The notes under the pieces were generated by a model. It saw only the letters and a program-made list of their open reading frames with translations, searched no databases and was not told the origin of the DNA. This document shows, in pieces, positions 1 to 8,468 of a stretch of 64,000 nt of DNA (within the stretch, counting starts at the first letter, position 1; every line of letters starts with the position of its first letter). The stretch lies in contig NZ_FQWD01000004.1 in NCBI RefSeq assembly GCF_900129565.1, positions 558,001 through 622,000 on the forward strand. Reading direction: 5' to 3'. The DNA is from Marisediminitalea aggregata. GTDB taxonomy: Bacteria; Pseudomonadota; Gammaproteobacteria; Enterobacterales; Alteromonadaceae. The translations under genes and the position numbers were made by a program.

Positions 1-971
1 ATCCGGCTCGACGCAATGTCATGGACAATGGCATATTCAACATCGGCGCTGATGTTTCCGCTGAATGCAGAATCACTCACCAATGCGCGTCCTCGCCCCT
101 CGCCAGCAATGGAAGCTAGAATCGACAAGGTCGGTATCACGAACATATTTTGCGAGGTCATTTGTGCAATCAGTTCGTCGCTGGCACGCGTGCCGCCAAA
201 GGTATGCACCAGTCCGTCGGCGCCGGCTTTAGCGGCATGCTCAGCCGATAGCAGATCCATCACGTGCACGACAGCCAGTACATTATGGGCGTGTGCCGAT
301 TTGACTACCGCATTTAACGTAGCGTAATCAATGGACGTAAAACGCCCTTTGTGACCAGCATCACTGGCTGACGCGTCATACACGATTTTGATATAGTCAC
401 TGCCCTCTGCCAGTCTGGCTGCAACGAAGGCATCTGCATCGTCAGCAGACGCAATAGTCGGGATCTCTATGCCATATTCTGTGCCGTGGCCGCCCGCACT
501 GGTTACCAGCACACCCGATGAAAACAAATCCGCTTCCTGGCGGGGCGACAGCGCATTGCGCTCAGCGCTTTTAGGCGTAAAAAAACGCAGGTCAGTAAAC
601 ATATCCAGTGTGGTGGTAACACCGTACTCAAGGGATTGTTTCAGGGCATTGCCCCAGCTATGAGTATGTGCATCGATTAATCCCGGGATGATATAAGCAC
701 CTTGTCCGTCAATTTGTTCGATATCAGACGTATTAGTTCTTTCGAATGGCTCTGCAATACGACCATCCTCAATGCTCAGGCTGGCATGTTCATGCCACTG
801 CTGACCATCAAACACAGTGACGTTGACGATTTGGTAGCGCTCCGACGCTGGCCAGCTTGCCAGCCGGGCATCGTTGTCCGTTGGTACCGGAGACACTTCA
901 GGGGTTGGTAACACGCTCAGAAAAATCCCTACCAGCGCGATACCTGCTATGACAATAAATGAAAATCGCAT
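1..971 (-). CDS. Amidohydrolase family protein, exported (3' end cut by window)
   Basis: The minus-strand frame is open from an ATG at 971 through base 1, so the C terminus lies outside the window. The N terminus is a hydrophobic signal or anchor segment (about residues 3-20). Around residue 100 comes PGLIDAHTHSWG, the HxH metal-binding strand of the amidohydrolase (imidazolonepropionase/prolidase-like) superfamily. Further on are DYIKIVYD (the usual position of the carbamylated or metal-ligand lysine), AVVHV and the segment GADGLVHTFGG, all typical of this TIM-barrel hydrolase group. The gene starts 14 bp after the stop of the ABC permease gene with a GGAGAG-type ribosome site, so it is the last visible gene of a three-gene leftward operon. 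Substrate unknown; exported members usually act on cyclic amides or peptides in the periplasm (family knowledge). Confidence 0.85.
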   Translation of the reverse strand, partial: MRFSFIVIAGIALVGIFLSVLPTPEVSPVPTDNDARLASWPASERYQIVNVTVFDGQQWHEHASLSIEDGRIAEPFERTNTSDIEQIDGQGAYIIPGLIDAHTHSWGNALKQSLEYGVTTTLDMFTDLRFFTPKSAERNALSPRQEADLFSSGVLVTSAGGHGTEYGIEIPTIASADDADAFVAARLAEGSDYIKIVYDASASDAGHKGRFTSIDYATLNAVVKSAHAHNVLAVVHVMDLLSAEHAAKAGADGLVHTFGGTRASDELIAQMTSQNMFVIPTLSILASIAGEGRGRALVSDSAFSGNISADVEYAIVHDIASSR

Positions 972-985
972 GTTGCTCTCCTTAC

Positions 986-1774
986 TTAACCACGATTATC
1001 GACACGTTTAAACTGTCTTACTGACAACACCAAAAACACCAGGGTAAATGCCAACAACGCACCGGCATGCAGATACCATGGCGAACCTGCATGATTACCC
1101 TGAACTAACAACGCCAGTTGTGCAAGGTGGTAAGCAGGAAACGCATTTGCCAGCATTTCCATGGAATTAGGAAACAAGTGAATGGGAACCCACAACCCCG
1201 ACAAAAAAGCCATGGGCAAATAGATAACATTCACCACAGCAGGCGCTGCTTTCGCCGATACTGACAACCCGATGAACAAGCCAATTGCACAAAAAGGTAA
1301 TGTACCAGCAAGCACCACAACCAGTGTAAGTACCCACTGACTTCGTGTCATCACCACATCACCAAACACTGCGCCCAGTGCAAATAAACTCAGAATAATC
1401 AGCAAAGCGAACAACATGGCAGTAGCAATCCGGGCAGCAAAATAGCTGCTGACGGGCATCGGGCTGACTAATTTTAAACTCAGGATCCCTTTGTCTTTGT
1501 CGGTCGCCACATCAGCGCCAAAGGAAAACAACGCTGGTCCTATTGCACCGAATACAGCATAGGTCGCCATCATGTATTTGGCGGCATTGCCCGGGTTTCC
1601 GCCTATGGCATTAAACAACAGGCCGAAGAACACGTAAAACATCACCGGGAACGCCAGACTCGGGATCACAAAAGCGGGACTACGAAAGGTCTTCAGTAGC
1701 TCGGTTTGGGTCTCCAGCATCAGGATCTGCCAACGCTTCGACAACGATAAGGGAATAGGTTGAAATTGACTCAT
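986..1774 (-). CDS. ABC-2 type transporter permease
   Basis: 262-residue integral membrane protein with about six hydrophobic segments, beginning after a short cytoplasmic N terminus (residues 1-30). The pattern of an early FRSPAFVIPSLAFPVMFYVFF segment, the VSPMPVSSYFAAR loop and a late FLSGLWVPIHLFP region is typical of the ABC-2/NodJ/DrrB permease family, which exports drugs, lipids or polysaccharide precursors. Its start overlaps the stop of the ATPase gene by 4 bp, which indicates translational coupling. The ATPase and permease together would form an exporter of four subunits (two of each). Substrate cannot be read from sequence; the linked exported amidohydrolase is the only clue. Confidence 0.9.
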   Translation of the reverse strand: MSQFQPIPLSLSKRWQILMLETQTELLKTFRSPAFVIPSLAFPVMFYVFFGLLFNAIGGNPGNAAKYMMATYAVFGAIGPALFSFGADVATDKDKGILSLKLVSPMPVSSYFAARIATAMLFALLIILSLFALGAVFGDVVMTRSQWVLTLVVVLAGTLPFCAIGLFIGLSVSAKAAPAVVNVIYLPMAFLSGLWVPIHLFPNSMEMLANAFPAYHLAQLALLVQGNHAGSPWYLHAGALLAFTLVFLVLSVRQFKRVDNRG

Positions 1775-2700
1775 GCTGACATCTCCTTTGCAGGTACTGC
1801 GTATTCCTGAGTGGGTTGGGTTAGGTGTAAAAAGGCATCTTCCAGCGAAATGCCGACTACGGTGAGGTCCTGCAACACAATGCCGGCGTCGAATAACGTC
1901 TTCAGGTGTGCTTCGGGGGTTAGGGAATGCAGCTCGATATAGTCACCGCGGCATTGAGCTGCGCATCCGGGAATCGCTTGCTCAATGGCTTCAACGCTGC
2001 CGTTACTGCGAAAACGAATTCGCTTACCACCCAACTTCGCTTTAATCGCTTCCGGCACGCCTTCGGCTACTACTCGCCCCTTTGCCAATACAACAATGCG
2101 ATCAGACAACGCATCGGCCTCTTCGAGATAATGAGTAGTCAGCAGCACCGACGTGCCATTGGCAGCCAGCGCGCGTATGCAGGACCAAAACTCGCGACGA
2201 GCCGTCGCATCAAGCCCCACCGTGGGTTCGTCCAGAATAACCAGTCGCGGGTTGCCAATAATCGCCATGGCGAACAACAAGCGTTGTTTTTGCCCACCCG
2301 ATAAGGTTTGCACTTTGCGTTTTACCAGGTCGGTGAGTAGCGCCGTTTTCAGCACGTACGCCAAAGGCTGGCTGTGCGGATAATAACTGGCAAATAACCG
2401 CAGCTGTTCAATCACGGTCACGTTGTCCGGCAAGGCGGCGCTTTGCAGCATCACGCCCATTTGCTGTTTGGCAGCCCAATGTCCGGCCGGGTAACCAAGC
2501 ACCGTAACTTCACCTTTATCGGGCGTTAGCTGACCGAGCAGCGTGCTTATGGTGGTCGTTTTACCCGCGCCGTTTTCGCCTAATAGCGCAACGACTTCGT
2601 TCGGCTGTATATACAGATCGATGGCGTCTAATGCCGTTTCTTTACCAAACTGTTTAGACAGCTGGCGAAGACTAACCAGTGGCTGTTGATGTGTTTGCAT
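1771..2700 (-). CDS. ABC transporter ATP-binding protein
   Basis: 309-residue nucleotide-binding subunit of an ABC-2 exporter. Visible motifs are Walker A GENGAGKT (41-48), the Q-loop around Gln86, signature LSGGQ (133-137), Walker B LVILDEP (Asp157/Glu158) and an H-loop histidine in LLTTHYLEEA (about 191). A C-terminal extension of roughly 90 residues after the core resembles that of CcmA/DrrA-type exporters. First gene of the leftward operon with the permease and the amidohydrolase. A perfect palindrome lies 78-91 bp upstream of its start and is annotated separately. Confidence 0.95.
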   Translation of the reverse strand: MQTHQQPLVSLRQLSKQFGKETALDAIDLYIQPNEVVALLGENGAGKTTTISTLLGQLTPDKGEVTVLGYPAGHWAAKQQMGVMLQSAALPDNVTVIEQLRLFASYYPHSQPLAYVLKTALLTDLVKRKVQTLSGGQKQRLLFAMAIIGNPRLVILDEPTVGLDATARREFWSCIRALAANGTSVLLTTHYLEEADALSDRIVVLAKGRVVAEGVPEAIKAKLGGKRIRFRSNGSVEAIEQAIPGCAAQCRGDYIELHSLTPEAHLKTLFDAGIVLQDLTVVGISLEDAFLHLTQPTQEYAVPAKEMSA

Positions 2701-2777
2701 ATTGATTCTCCCTACTATGAGAATCAGTATGCCGGGAGCGGATTGTGAGGATAACTAGCAAGTGTCACTACTTTGAT

Positions 2778-2791
2778 ATGACATTTGTCAT
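2778..2791. promoter_or_regulatory. Palindromic operator candidate upstream of ABC exporter operon
   Basis: ATGACATTTGTCAT is a perfect inverted repeat (ATGACA, TT spacer, TGTCAT) lying between the 3' end of the LysR gene and the ABC ATPase start. Position 78-91 bp upstream of the ATPase start fits an operator or activator site. Palindromes of the GACA-N2-TGTC type are used by NarL/DesR-like response regulators of ABC-2 exporters; assigning it to such a regulator is inference, and no such regulator is in this window. Confidence 0.4.
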
Positions 2792-2807
2792 GATATCGAC
2801 GTAGCCA

Positions 2808-3698
2808 TTAATCCTGATGGCGCATGGCTTCGACAAATAACGAAAAAGCCGGTGAGTACTGGCTGCGATTCGGATAATACAAATAGTATCCCGGAAATTC
2901 ATCACACCAGGGTTCCAGTACGCGGACTAACCGGCCATCGGCAACAGCGTCTTTCACCATATCCTGAGGTAAATAAGCCAGCCCTACGCCTTTCAATGCG
3001 GCGTCCCGAATGAAGAATGACTTGTTGACGGTAAGCTGTCCCTCAACGCGCACGTTCACTTCGCGCCCGTCTTTTTCAAAGTCCCATACCAGTAAACGCC
3101 CATAGGTGGGTAACCGCAAATTAATGCAGCGGTGTTCCGACAGATCACGTGGACTTTCCGGGATCCCATATTTTTCAAAATACGCAGGGGAGCCAACCAC
3201 AGCCATTCGCAGCGGCGGGGATATACTCACGGCAATCATGTCTTTTTCAAGGCTCTCACCGAGCCTGACGCCGGCATCAAATTTGTCGGCCACAATATCG
3301 GTAAGCGCATAGTCCACCGACATTTCGATGTGAATGTCCGGGTAATCCTGCATGAACGTCAGTATTTTTGGCCACAACACATTGCGGGCAGCGTGCTCTG
3401 CGGTAGAGATGCGGATAGTGCCAGACGGACTGTCCTTTAACGCGTTTAACGAATCGAGCTCGTTTTCAATATCCTGTAGCCGGGGCGCAACCGAACTGTA
3501 GAGCTTACGACCAACTTCGGTTAACGACACACTGCGCGTAGTACGGGTCAACAAGCGCAAACCGAGGCGTGACTCCATGCCCTTGATGGTATGACTCAGT
3601 GCCGACTGGGATACCGACAATCGGGCGGCCGCCCGGGTAAAGCTTTCTTCTTCTGCAACAGCGATAAAGGCAATTAAATCGTTTAAACGGGTTTTCAT
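2808..3698 (-). CDS. LysR family transcriptional regulator
   Basis: 296-residue LysR-type regulator. The N-terminal winged helix-turn-helix (residues 5-64, core SFTRAAARLSVSQSALSHTIKGMESRLGLRLLTRTTRSVSLTEVG) is followed by a substrate-binding domain (about 90-290) of the CrgA/DmlR-like subfamily, whose members often respond to small organic acids or aldehydes. It lies 141 bp downstream of the iorB-like gene on the same strand, so it may be transcribed with the oxidoreductase genes or on its own. Target and inducer unknown. Confidence 0.92.
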   Translation of the reverse strand: MKTRLNDLIAFIAVAEEESFTRAAARLSVSQSALSHTIKGMESRLGLRLLTRTTRSVSLTEVGRKLYSSVAPRLQDIENELDSLNALKDSPSGTIRISTAEHAARNVLWPKILTFMQDYPDIHIEMSVDYALTDIVADKFDAGVRLGESLEKDMIAVSISPPLRMAVVGSPAYFEKYGIPESPRDLSEHRCINLRLPTYGRLLVWDFEKDGREVNVRVEGQLTVNKSFFIRDAALKGVGLAYLPQDMVKDAVADGRLVRVLEPWCDEFPGYYLYYPNRSQYSPAFSLFVEAMRHQD

Positions 3699-3838
3699 GG
3701 GTCATGATCTTATTATTTGACGACTACCTTATCAGAAACACCCCATACATGCTGCTATTCACGTAGAGGAAGAGAGACAGCGAGACGATGCGTTGGGTGC
3801 ATTGAACAAGCTGCCTCTGGGCACAAACTTTCTTTACG

Positions 3839-6115
3839 CTAGCCTTTTGCGATTTGCGGGGCAAATGGCTGCTCATACAATCTCTTACCCGTACCCTGAT
3901 AAAGCGCGTTAGCCAGCGCAGGAAAAATAGGCGGGAATGGCGGCTCGCCGAGGCCGGTTGGTTCGGTATCACTTTGAACAAAACTCACACTGATGTTTTT
4001 GGGGATCTCGTTCATGCGAATCATCCGGTATCTGTCGAAGTTCTGTTTGTCGGGTTTGCCATCGGTAAAGGTCATTTCGCCATACATGGCATTGCCAATA
4101 CCATCAATGACAGCCCCTTCCACCATATTGACCGCCCCTTCGGTGTTCACAACAATGCCGCAATCAAGCACACTAAACACATTATCAATCTTCGGATTGC
4201 GTTGATCCTCGGCGTCCAGTGTGACTACATGCGCAGCATAGGAGTTATGACAATAATACGCGGCCACGCCTTTTTTGCTGGTCGCCGGCAAGTTGTCCCA
4301 ACCCGACGTTTCACGCACTTGTTGCAGTACCCCTGCATAACGTGCTGCGTCGTAATCGTTATTGCTACCTACCGGGTTTTGTTGCGCCCGCTTCAACAAC
4401 GATAAGCGTAAATCAATCGGGTCCTGACCCATTGCTTCTGCTACTTCGTCTAAAAACGCCTGTTCAGCCATCGCCATAAAATTGGAGCGCGGTGCACGGA
4501 AAGCCCCGACCGTAATGTTGGAGTCGATCTCGGCACCCTCTGCAAGGTAATTGTCTATTGCGCCAGCCGGAAAACGGTGCTCATGTACACAGTGCTCAGG
4601 CACGCCCACCCCGCTAACCTGATAAGCAGTGAGTTCGTTTTGCTCATTCAACGCGGCTCGCAATTTTACCGAGTAGGTCGGCCGGTATATCCCCATGGTC
4701 ATGTCGTCTTCGCGGGTGTAAATAAGCTTTACCGGTTTGTTTACTTTTTTCGAAATCACCGCGGCTTCAACCAGATAATGAGAATACGCCCGGCGACCAA
4801 ATCCACCACCCATTCGCTTCATGTCTATGTTAATGTTGTCCGGTGAGATGTTTAAACGCTCTGCCAGTGTCTGGCGAATAAAAATCGGCCCTTGCAACGG
4901 CCCGGAGACATTAACGACCTCACCGGTTGCATCGGCAAAAAAGTTCATCGGCTCCATGGTGTTATGCGCAAGATAGGGCGCGTAGTAAGTACTTTCGACA
5001 ACGCGCGCTGCGTTAGCGAATGCGGCTTCCGGATCGCCATCGCGGCGCAATTCACGCAGTCCTTCACGTTTACCGCTTAATACATCGGCCATGGCTTGCT
5101 TGTGGTCTGAGGTATTTTCCAGTCCGCCTGGTACTTTTATCACTGCTGGCGAACCAAATCGGTCAATGGTTTCTTCATAGCCATCAAACGTTTTCCATTT
5201 TGCATTGAGGGCTTTTTTGGCCTTCATCACCTGCCAGGTGGAGTCGCCCACAATGGCCACCATGGTGGGAAACGCGGTCACATCAAAGTAATTCTTCGTG
5301 TAGTCGGGCTCGAGCGCATCAAAGACAAACGCATCGCGAATCCCCGGCATAGCTTTGATCGCATCTGTATCAGCACTGACCAGGGTTTGCCCGAAAGCTG
5401 GAGCATGTACGATCATGGCAATCAACATGCCATCAACTTGCGTATCCATACCAAACAAAGGTTTGCCGGTTACGATCTCCCGCCCTACCAGATTCTTTTT
5501 CGCAGACCCAATCAAACTAAAATCATCGACCGATTTTACCGCTACATTTTCAGGTACCGGCAAGGTAGCCGCCAATGATGCCAATTCTCCGTACGTCGCC
5601 TGTTTGCCCGATGCCGCATGCTTTACTATTCCCTGATGCGTCGTTAGCGATGCCATTGGCACATTCCAACTGCCTGCTGCAGCTTGCATTAACATATGCC
5701 GCGCTGCTGCGCCTGCCATACGCAACCCGCTCCATGCGCGCCGAATTGACTGGCTGCCACCCGAGAATTGCCGTTCATATAACGCCGGGTCATAGGGTGC
5801 CTGCTCCGCAACGACAGATTGCCAGTCCGCATCGAGTTCTTCTGCGAGGATCATTGGCATTGAGGTCATCAGATTTTGACCAAACTCCGGATTTGGCACC
5901 ATTGCGGTAATGGTGCCACTGCTGGCGATGTGAATGTATGCATTCAGGCTAAACAGTTTGTCTGGGAGAGAATCTGCGTCACTGCGTGCAGCCAGCGCTG
6001 CGCCAAGCCAGGAAAAATTGATCATCAAGCCACCACCGGTTGCGGCAGTCGCTTGCAAGAAGCGTCGGCGACCCAGTGAAGTCGGCAACGTTTGCGTCGA
6101 ATGTGGTGTTTTCAT
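3839..6115 (-). CDS. iorB: Isoquinoline 1-oxidoreductase-type molybdenum hydroxylase, large subunit (IorB-like)
   Basis: 758-residue large subunit of a molybdopterin hydroxylase of the IorB/aldehyde oxidase family. A twin-arginine signal (SLGRRRFLQ followed by a hydrophobic stretch, residues 14-42) indicates export of the folded cofactor-loaded enzyme. The molybdopterin-binding signature MGGGFGRRAYSHYLVEAA is near the middle, and the catalytic glutamate is E724 in GLGEPPFPP near the C terminus. Length is normal for periplasmic IorB proteins. The small 2Fe-2S subunit gene is immediately upstream (11 bp), so the two form an operon. Family members hydroxylate N-heterocycles or oxidise aldehydes and pass electrons to cytochrome c; no dedicated cytochrome gene is nearby. 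The actual substrate is unknown; linkage to an aromatic-type aldehyde dehydrogenase suggests an aldehyde or aromatic compound. Confidence 0.9.
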   Translation of the reverse strand: MKTPHSTQTLPTSLGRRRFLQATAATGGGLMINFSWLGAALAARSDADSLPDKLFSLNAYIHIASSGTITAMVPNPEFGQNLMTSMPMILAEELDADWQSVVAEQAPYDPALYERQFSGGSQSIRRAWSGLRMAGAAARHMLMQAAAGSWNVPMASLTTHQGIVKHAASGKQATYGELASLAATLPVPENVAVKSVDDFSLIGSAKKNLVGREIVTGKPLFGMDTQVDGMLIAMIVHAPAFGQTLVSADTDAIKAMPGIRDAFVFDALEPDYTKNYFDVTAFPTMVAIVGDSTWQVMKAKKALNAKWKTFDGYEETIDRFGSPAVIKVPGGLENTSDHKQAMADVLSGKREGLRELRRDGDPEAAFANAARVVESTYYAPYLAHNTMEPMNFFADATGEVVNVSGPLQGPIFIRQTLAERLNISPDNINIDMKRMGGGFGRRAYSHYLVEAAVISKKVNKPVKLIYTREDDMTMGIYRPTYSVKLRAALNEQNELTAYQVSGVGVPEHCVHEHRFPAGAIDNYLAEGAEIDSNITVGAFRAPRSNFMAMAEQAFLDEVAEAMGQDPIDLRLSLLKRAQQNPVGSNNDYDAARYAGVLQQVRETSGWDNLPATSKKGVAAYYCHNSYAAHVVTLDAEDQRNPKIDNVFSVLDCGIVVNTEGAVNMVEGAVIDGIGNAMYGEMTFTDGKPDKQNFDRYRMIRMNEIPKNISVSFVQSDTEPTGLGEPPFPPIFPALANALYQGTGKRLYEQPFAPQIAKG

Positions 6116-6126
6116 GATGTAGCTCC

Positions 6127-6594
6127 CTATACGTTTACCACGTCAATTGACGCAGACTTGATGGCAGCTTTAATTCGATAGTAGGTCGCGCAGCGGCAGA
6201 TATTCCCGCTCATACTGGCCTCGATAGCCTTGTCATCAGGGTTAGGGTTTTGTGCAAGTAAGGCCGCGGCCGACATGATCTGACCGGACTGACAGTAACC
6301 GCATTGTGCAACGTCGTGCTCCAACCAGGCTTTTTGCACCGGGTGTTCACCGTTTTCCGATAATCCCTCAATGGTCGTAATTGCATTCTCTCCTACTGCC
6401 GAGACAGGCAGTTGACAGGATCGCATTGCACTGCCATTCACATGCACAGTACAAGCACCGCACATGGCTACGCCGCAACCGAACTTGGTGCCGACCAGTC
6501 CCAATTCATCGCGCAACACCCACAATAACGGGGTGTCAGCATCGACATCCACCTGATGGGAAATTTGATTCACAGATAACGTATATCGTGGCAT
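6127..6594 (-). CDS. iorA: 2Fe-2S subunit of molybdenum hydroxylase (IorA-like)
   Basis: 155-residue electron-transfer subunit. The plant-type ferredoxin cluster ligands are C40, C45, C48 and C60 ([11 protein letters not shown]...C), and the second, XO-type cluster has C98, C101, C133 and C135 (CGYC and CRC). All eight cysteines are present, so both 2Fe-2S clusters should form. It has no signal of its own, consistent with co-export with the Tat-targeted large subunit. First gene of the leftward iorAB-like operon, divergent from the aldehyde dehydrogenase gene; the long region between them holds the shared operator-like sequence at 6716-6757. Confidence 0.93.
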   Translation of the reverse strand: MPRYTLSVNQISHQVDVDADTPLLWVLRDELGLVGTKFGCGVAMCGACTVHVNGSAMRSCQLPVSAVGENAITTIEGLSENGEHPVQKAWLEHDVAQCGYCQSGQIMSAAALLAQNPNPDDKAIEASMSGNICRCATYYRIKAAIKSASIDVVNV

Positions 6595-6715
6595 GTGTGC
6601 ACTCCTGGCAGCTTCAATAAAAATGGCTAACTACCACTATAGCAACCCCTTGAATAAGCACTATTGAATTATTCCGCAAAGAATCATGAGTAATATTCAT
6701 TAATCATTGCACTAA

Positions 6716-6757
6716 ATGTAAATCAAAAGTAATGAGCTGGTTACTATTTGTAATTGG
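6716..6757. promoter_or_regulatory. Shared operator-like sequence, copy 1 (iorAB / aldehyde dehydrogenase)
   Basis: This 42-bp stretch matches 10035-10076 at about 32 of 42 positions without gaps. The conserved parts are TGTAAATYAAAAGTRAT and GTTACTNTTTNTRATTGG. In its centre is an interrupted palindrome, AGTAA-N8-TTACT, which has the dimensions of a LysR-type T-N11-A site. It lies 122 bp upstream of iorA and 228 bp upstream of the aldehyde dehydrogenase start. I infer that it is bound by the double-HTH LysR protein encoded nearby. The rest of the 6595-6984 gap holds no gene that I can support. Confidence 0.5.
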
Positions 6758-6984
6758 AAAGGAGCGACAAAGTCACTTAAGGTCGTGATCCGAGTGCCAG
6801 CTCAATGCTCATGAAGAAGTAAAAGATGGCGCTCTTTTTCAGGGGGTGCTGACCTGACAGACGGTCCGGTCGGCACGCTGCCTAACCCTGCTTGCATTAT
6901 TCAATTGTGCTGGAAACCTCGGCGCGGAGTATTGCAATGATGGGTAACGACTGTCGCCGCATAGGACGACATACAGGGGAAAAG

Positions 6985-8382
6985 ATGAAGTTTGAAAGAA
7001 TAAATCCGCTCACGGGTGAATGTGCCAGTACGTCAATTGCCATGCAACCCGGCGATATGGCAACGATTGCCAATACTGCGCAATCCGGGTTTGAAGCCTG
7101 GTCTCAAACCGGTCCGAATACACGCAGGGCTGTACTGTCAAAAGCTGCGGCAGCACTCGAAGCGAAAAAAGACGCGTTTGTTGATGCGATGATGAACGAA
7201 GTCGGCGCCACGGCTGGTTGGGCAATGTTTAATTTAACGCTGGCTGCGTCTATGCTCAGAGAAGCCGCCGCCCTTACCACTCAAATTGGCGGCGAGACTA
7301 TCCCTTCTGACAAACCCGGCTGTCTTGCTATGGCAGTAAGGGAACCCGTAAGTGTGATATTGGGCATTGCGCCCTGGAATGCACCTATTATTCTGGGTGT
7401 CAGGGCCATATCCACAGCGCTGGCATGTGGCAACGCGGTCATTTTAAAAGCGTCTGAATTATGTCCTCGCACACATAGCCTCATTATCGAAGCTTGTGCT
7501 GAAGCTGGCTTCCCCGATGGCACTGTTAATATTGTTACCAACGCTAGCGCAGACGCAGCCGATGTAGTGGGTGCACTTATTGATCACCCCGCAGTAAAAC
7601 GCATCAATTTTACCGGTTCAACCGCAGTCGGTCGCATTATTGCCAAACGGGCTGCCGAGCACTTAAAACCCGTCTTGCTGGAGCTTGGGGGTAAAGCCCC
7701 ACTACTGGTGCTCGACGACGCAGACCTCGACGAAGCAGTAAAAGCTGCTGCGTTTGGCGCATTTATGAATCAGGGCCAAATTTGTATGTCTACAGAACGG
7801 TTGATCGTTAACGAAACCGTTGCCGACGCTTTTGTGGAAAAACTTCAGGCCAAGGTCAACACTATGCCCACCGGCGATCCCCGGGAAGGAAAAGCGCCCT
7901 TGGGCGCCGTGGTAGACGAGCGCACCGTGTCCAAGGTGAACAGCCTCATCGACGATGCAGTGAGCAAAGGCGCACGTCTGGTATCTGGTGGTAAAAGTGA
8001 CAGCGTATTAATGCAAGCCACCGTGCTCGACAGAGTAACACCGGCAATGAAAATATACCGGGAGGAAAGCTTTGGGCCCATTGTTGCTGTGATACGCGCG
8101 CAAGACACTGAAGACGCTGTACGCATAGCAAACGACAGTGAATATGGCCTGAGCGCTGCCATTTTTACCCGCGACAGTGCCAAGGGACTTACCCTGGCTA
8201 AGCGAATCAAGTCGGGGATTTGCCACATTAATGGCCCGACTGTGCACGACGAGGCACAAATGCCATTTGGCGGCGTAGGCGCATCAGGTTACGGACGATT
8301 TGGTGGCAAAGCAGGTATTGATCAGTTCACGGAGTTACGTTGGATTACGCTGGAAACCCAGCCAGGTCATTACCCTATTTAG
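6985..8382 (+). CDS. NAD(P)-dependent aldehyde dehydrogenase (salicylaldehyde/vanillin dehydrogenase-like)
   Basis: 465-residue aldehyde dehydrogenase. The chosen ATG (6985) has an AGGGGAAAAG ribosome site and begins MKFERINPLTGE, the usual family start; an upstream in-frame ATG at 6892 would add 31 residues unlike the family. The NAD-binding motif is FTGSTAVGR, the general-base glutamate is E233 in LELGGKAP, and the catalytic cysteine is C267 in NQGQICMSTER. The QGQICMSTER form is typical of the salicylaldehyde, vanillin and benzaldehyde dehydrogenase branch. It converts an aldehyde to its acid in the cytoplasm. Divergent from iorAB and convergent with the double-HTH LysR gene. An aromatic substrate is inferred, not proven. 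Confidence 0.9.
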   Translation: MKFERINPLTGECASTSIAMQPGDMATIANTAQSGFEAWSQTGPNTRRAVLSKAAAALEAKKDAFVDAMMNEVGATAGWAMFNLTLAASMLREAAALTTQIGGETIPSDKPGCLAMAVREPVSVILGIAPWNAPIILGVRAISTALACGNAVILKASELCPRTHSLIIEACAEAGFPDGTVNIVTNASADAADVVGALIDHPAVKRINFTGSTAVGRIIAKRAAEHLKPVLLELGGKAPLLVLDDADLDEAVKAAAFGAFMNQGQICMSTERLIVNETVADAFVEKLQAKVNTMPTGDPREGKAPLGAVVDERTVSKVNSLIDDAVSKGARLVSGGKSDSVLMQATVLDRVTPAMKIYREESFGPIVAVIRAQDTEDAVRIANDSEYGLSAAIFTRDSAKGLTLAKRIKSGICHINGPTVHDEAQMPFGGVGASGYGRFGGKAGIDQFTELRWITLETQPGHYPI

Positions 8383-8401
8383 CCGCTGTGCCCCGCCACG
8401 G

Positions 8402-8421
8402 CCACCGGGATTACCCGGTGG
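8402..8421. terminator. Hairpin between convergent aldehyde dehydrogenase and LysR genes
   Basis: CCACCGGG-ATTA-CCCGGTGG is a perfect 8-bp stem with a 4-base loop, 20 bp after the dehydrogenase stop codon. No strong T-tract follows on either strand, so it may be an inefficient or factor-assisted terminator for both converging genes. Confidence 0.5.
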
Positions 8422-8468
8422 TCTGTGTGCGTTAATACTGCCTAAAAACACACCGTCCGTAATTCAAC

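Noticed and set aside
6840-6856. Sequence resembling one end of the MITE-like repeat
   Set aside because: It matches the terminal repeat over about 15 bases with one mismatch, but nothing beyond it is similar; probably chance or a tiny remnant.
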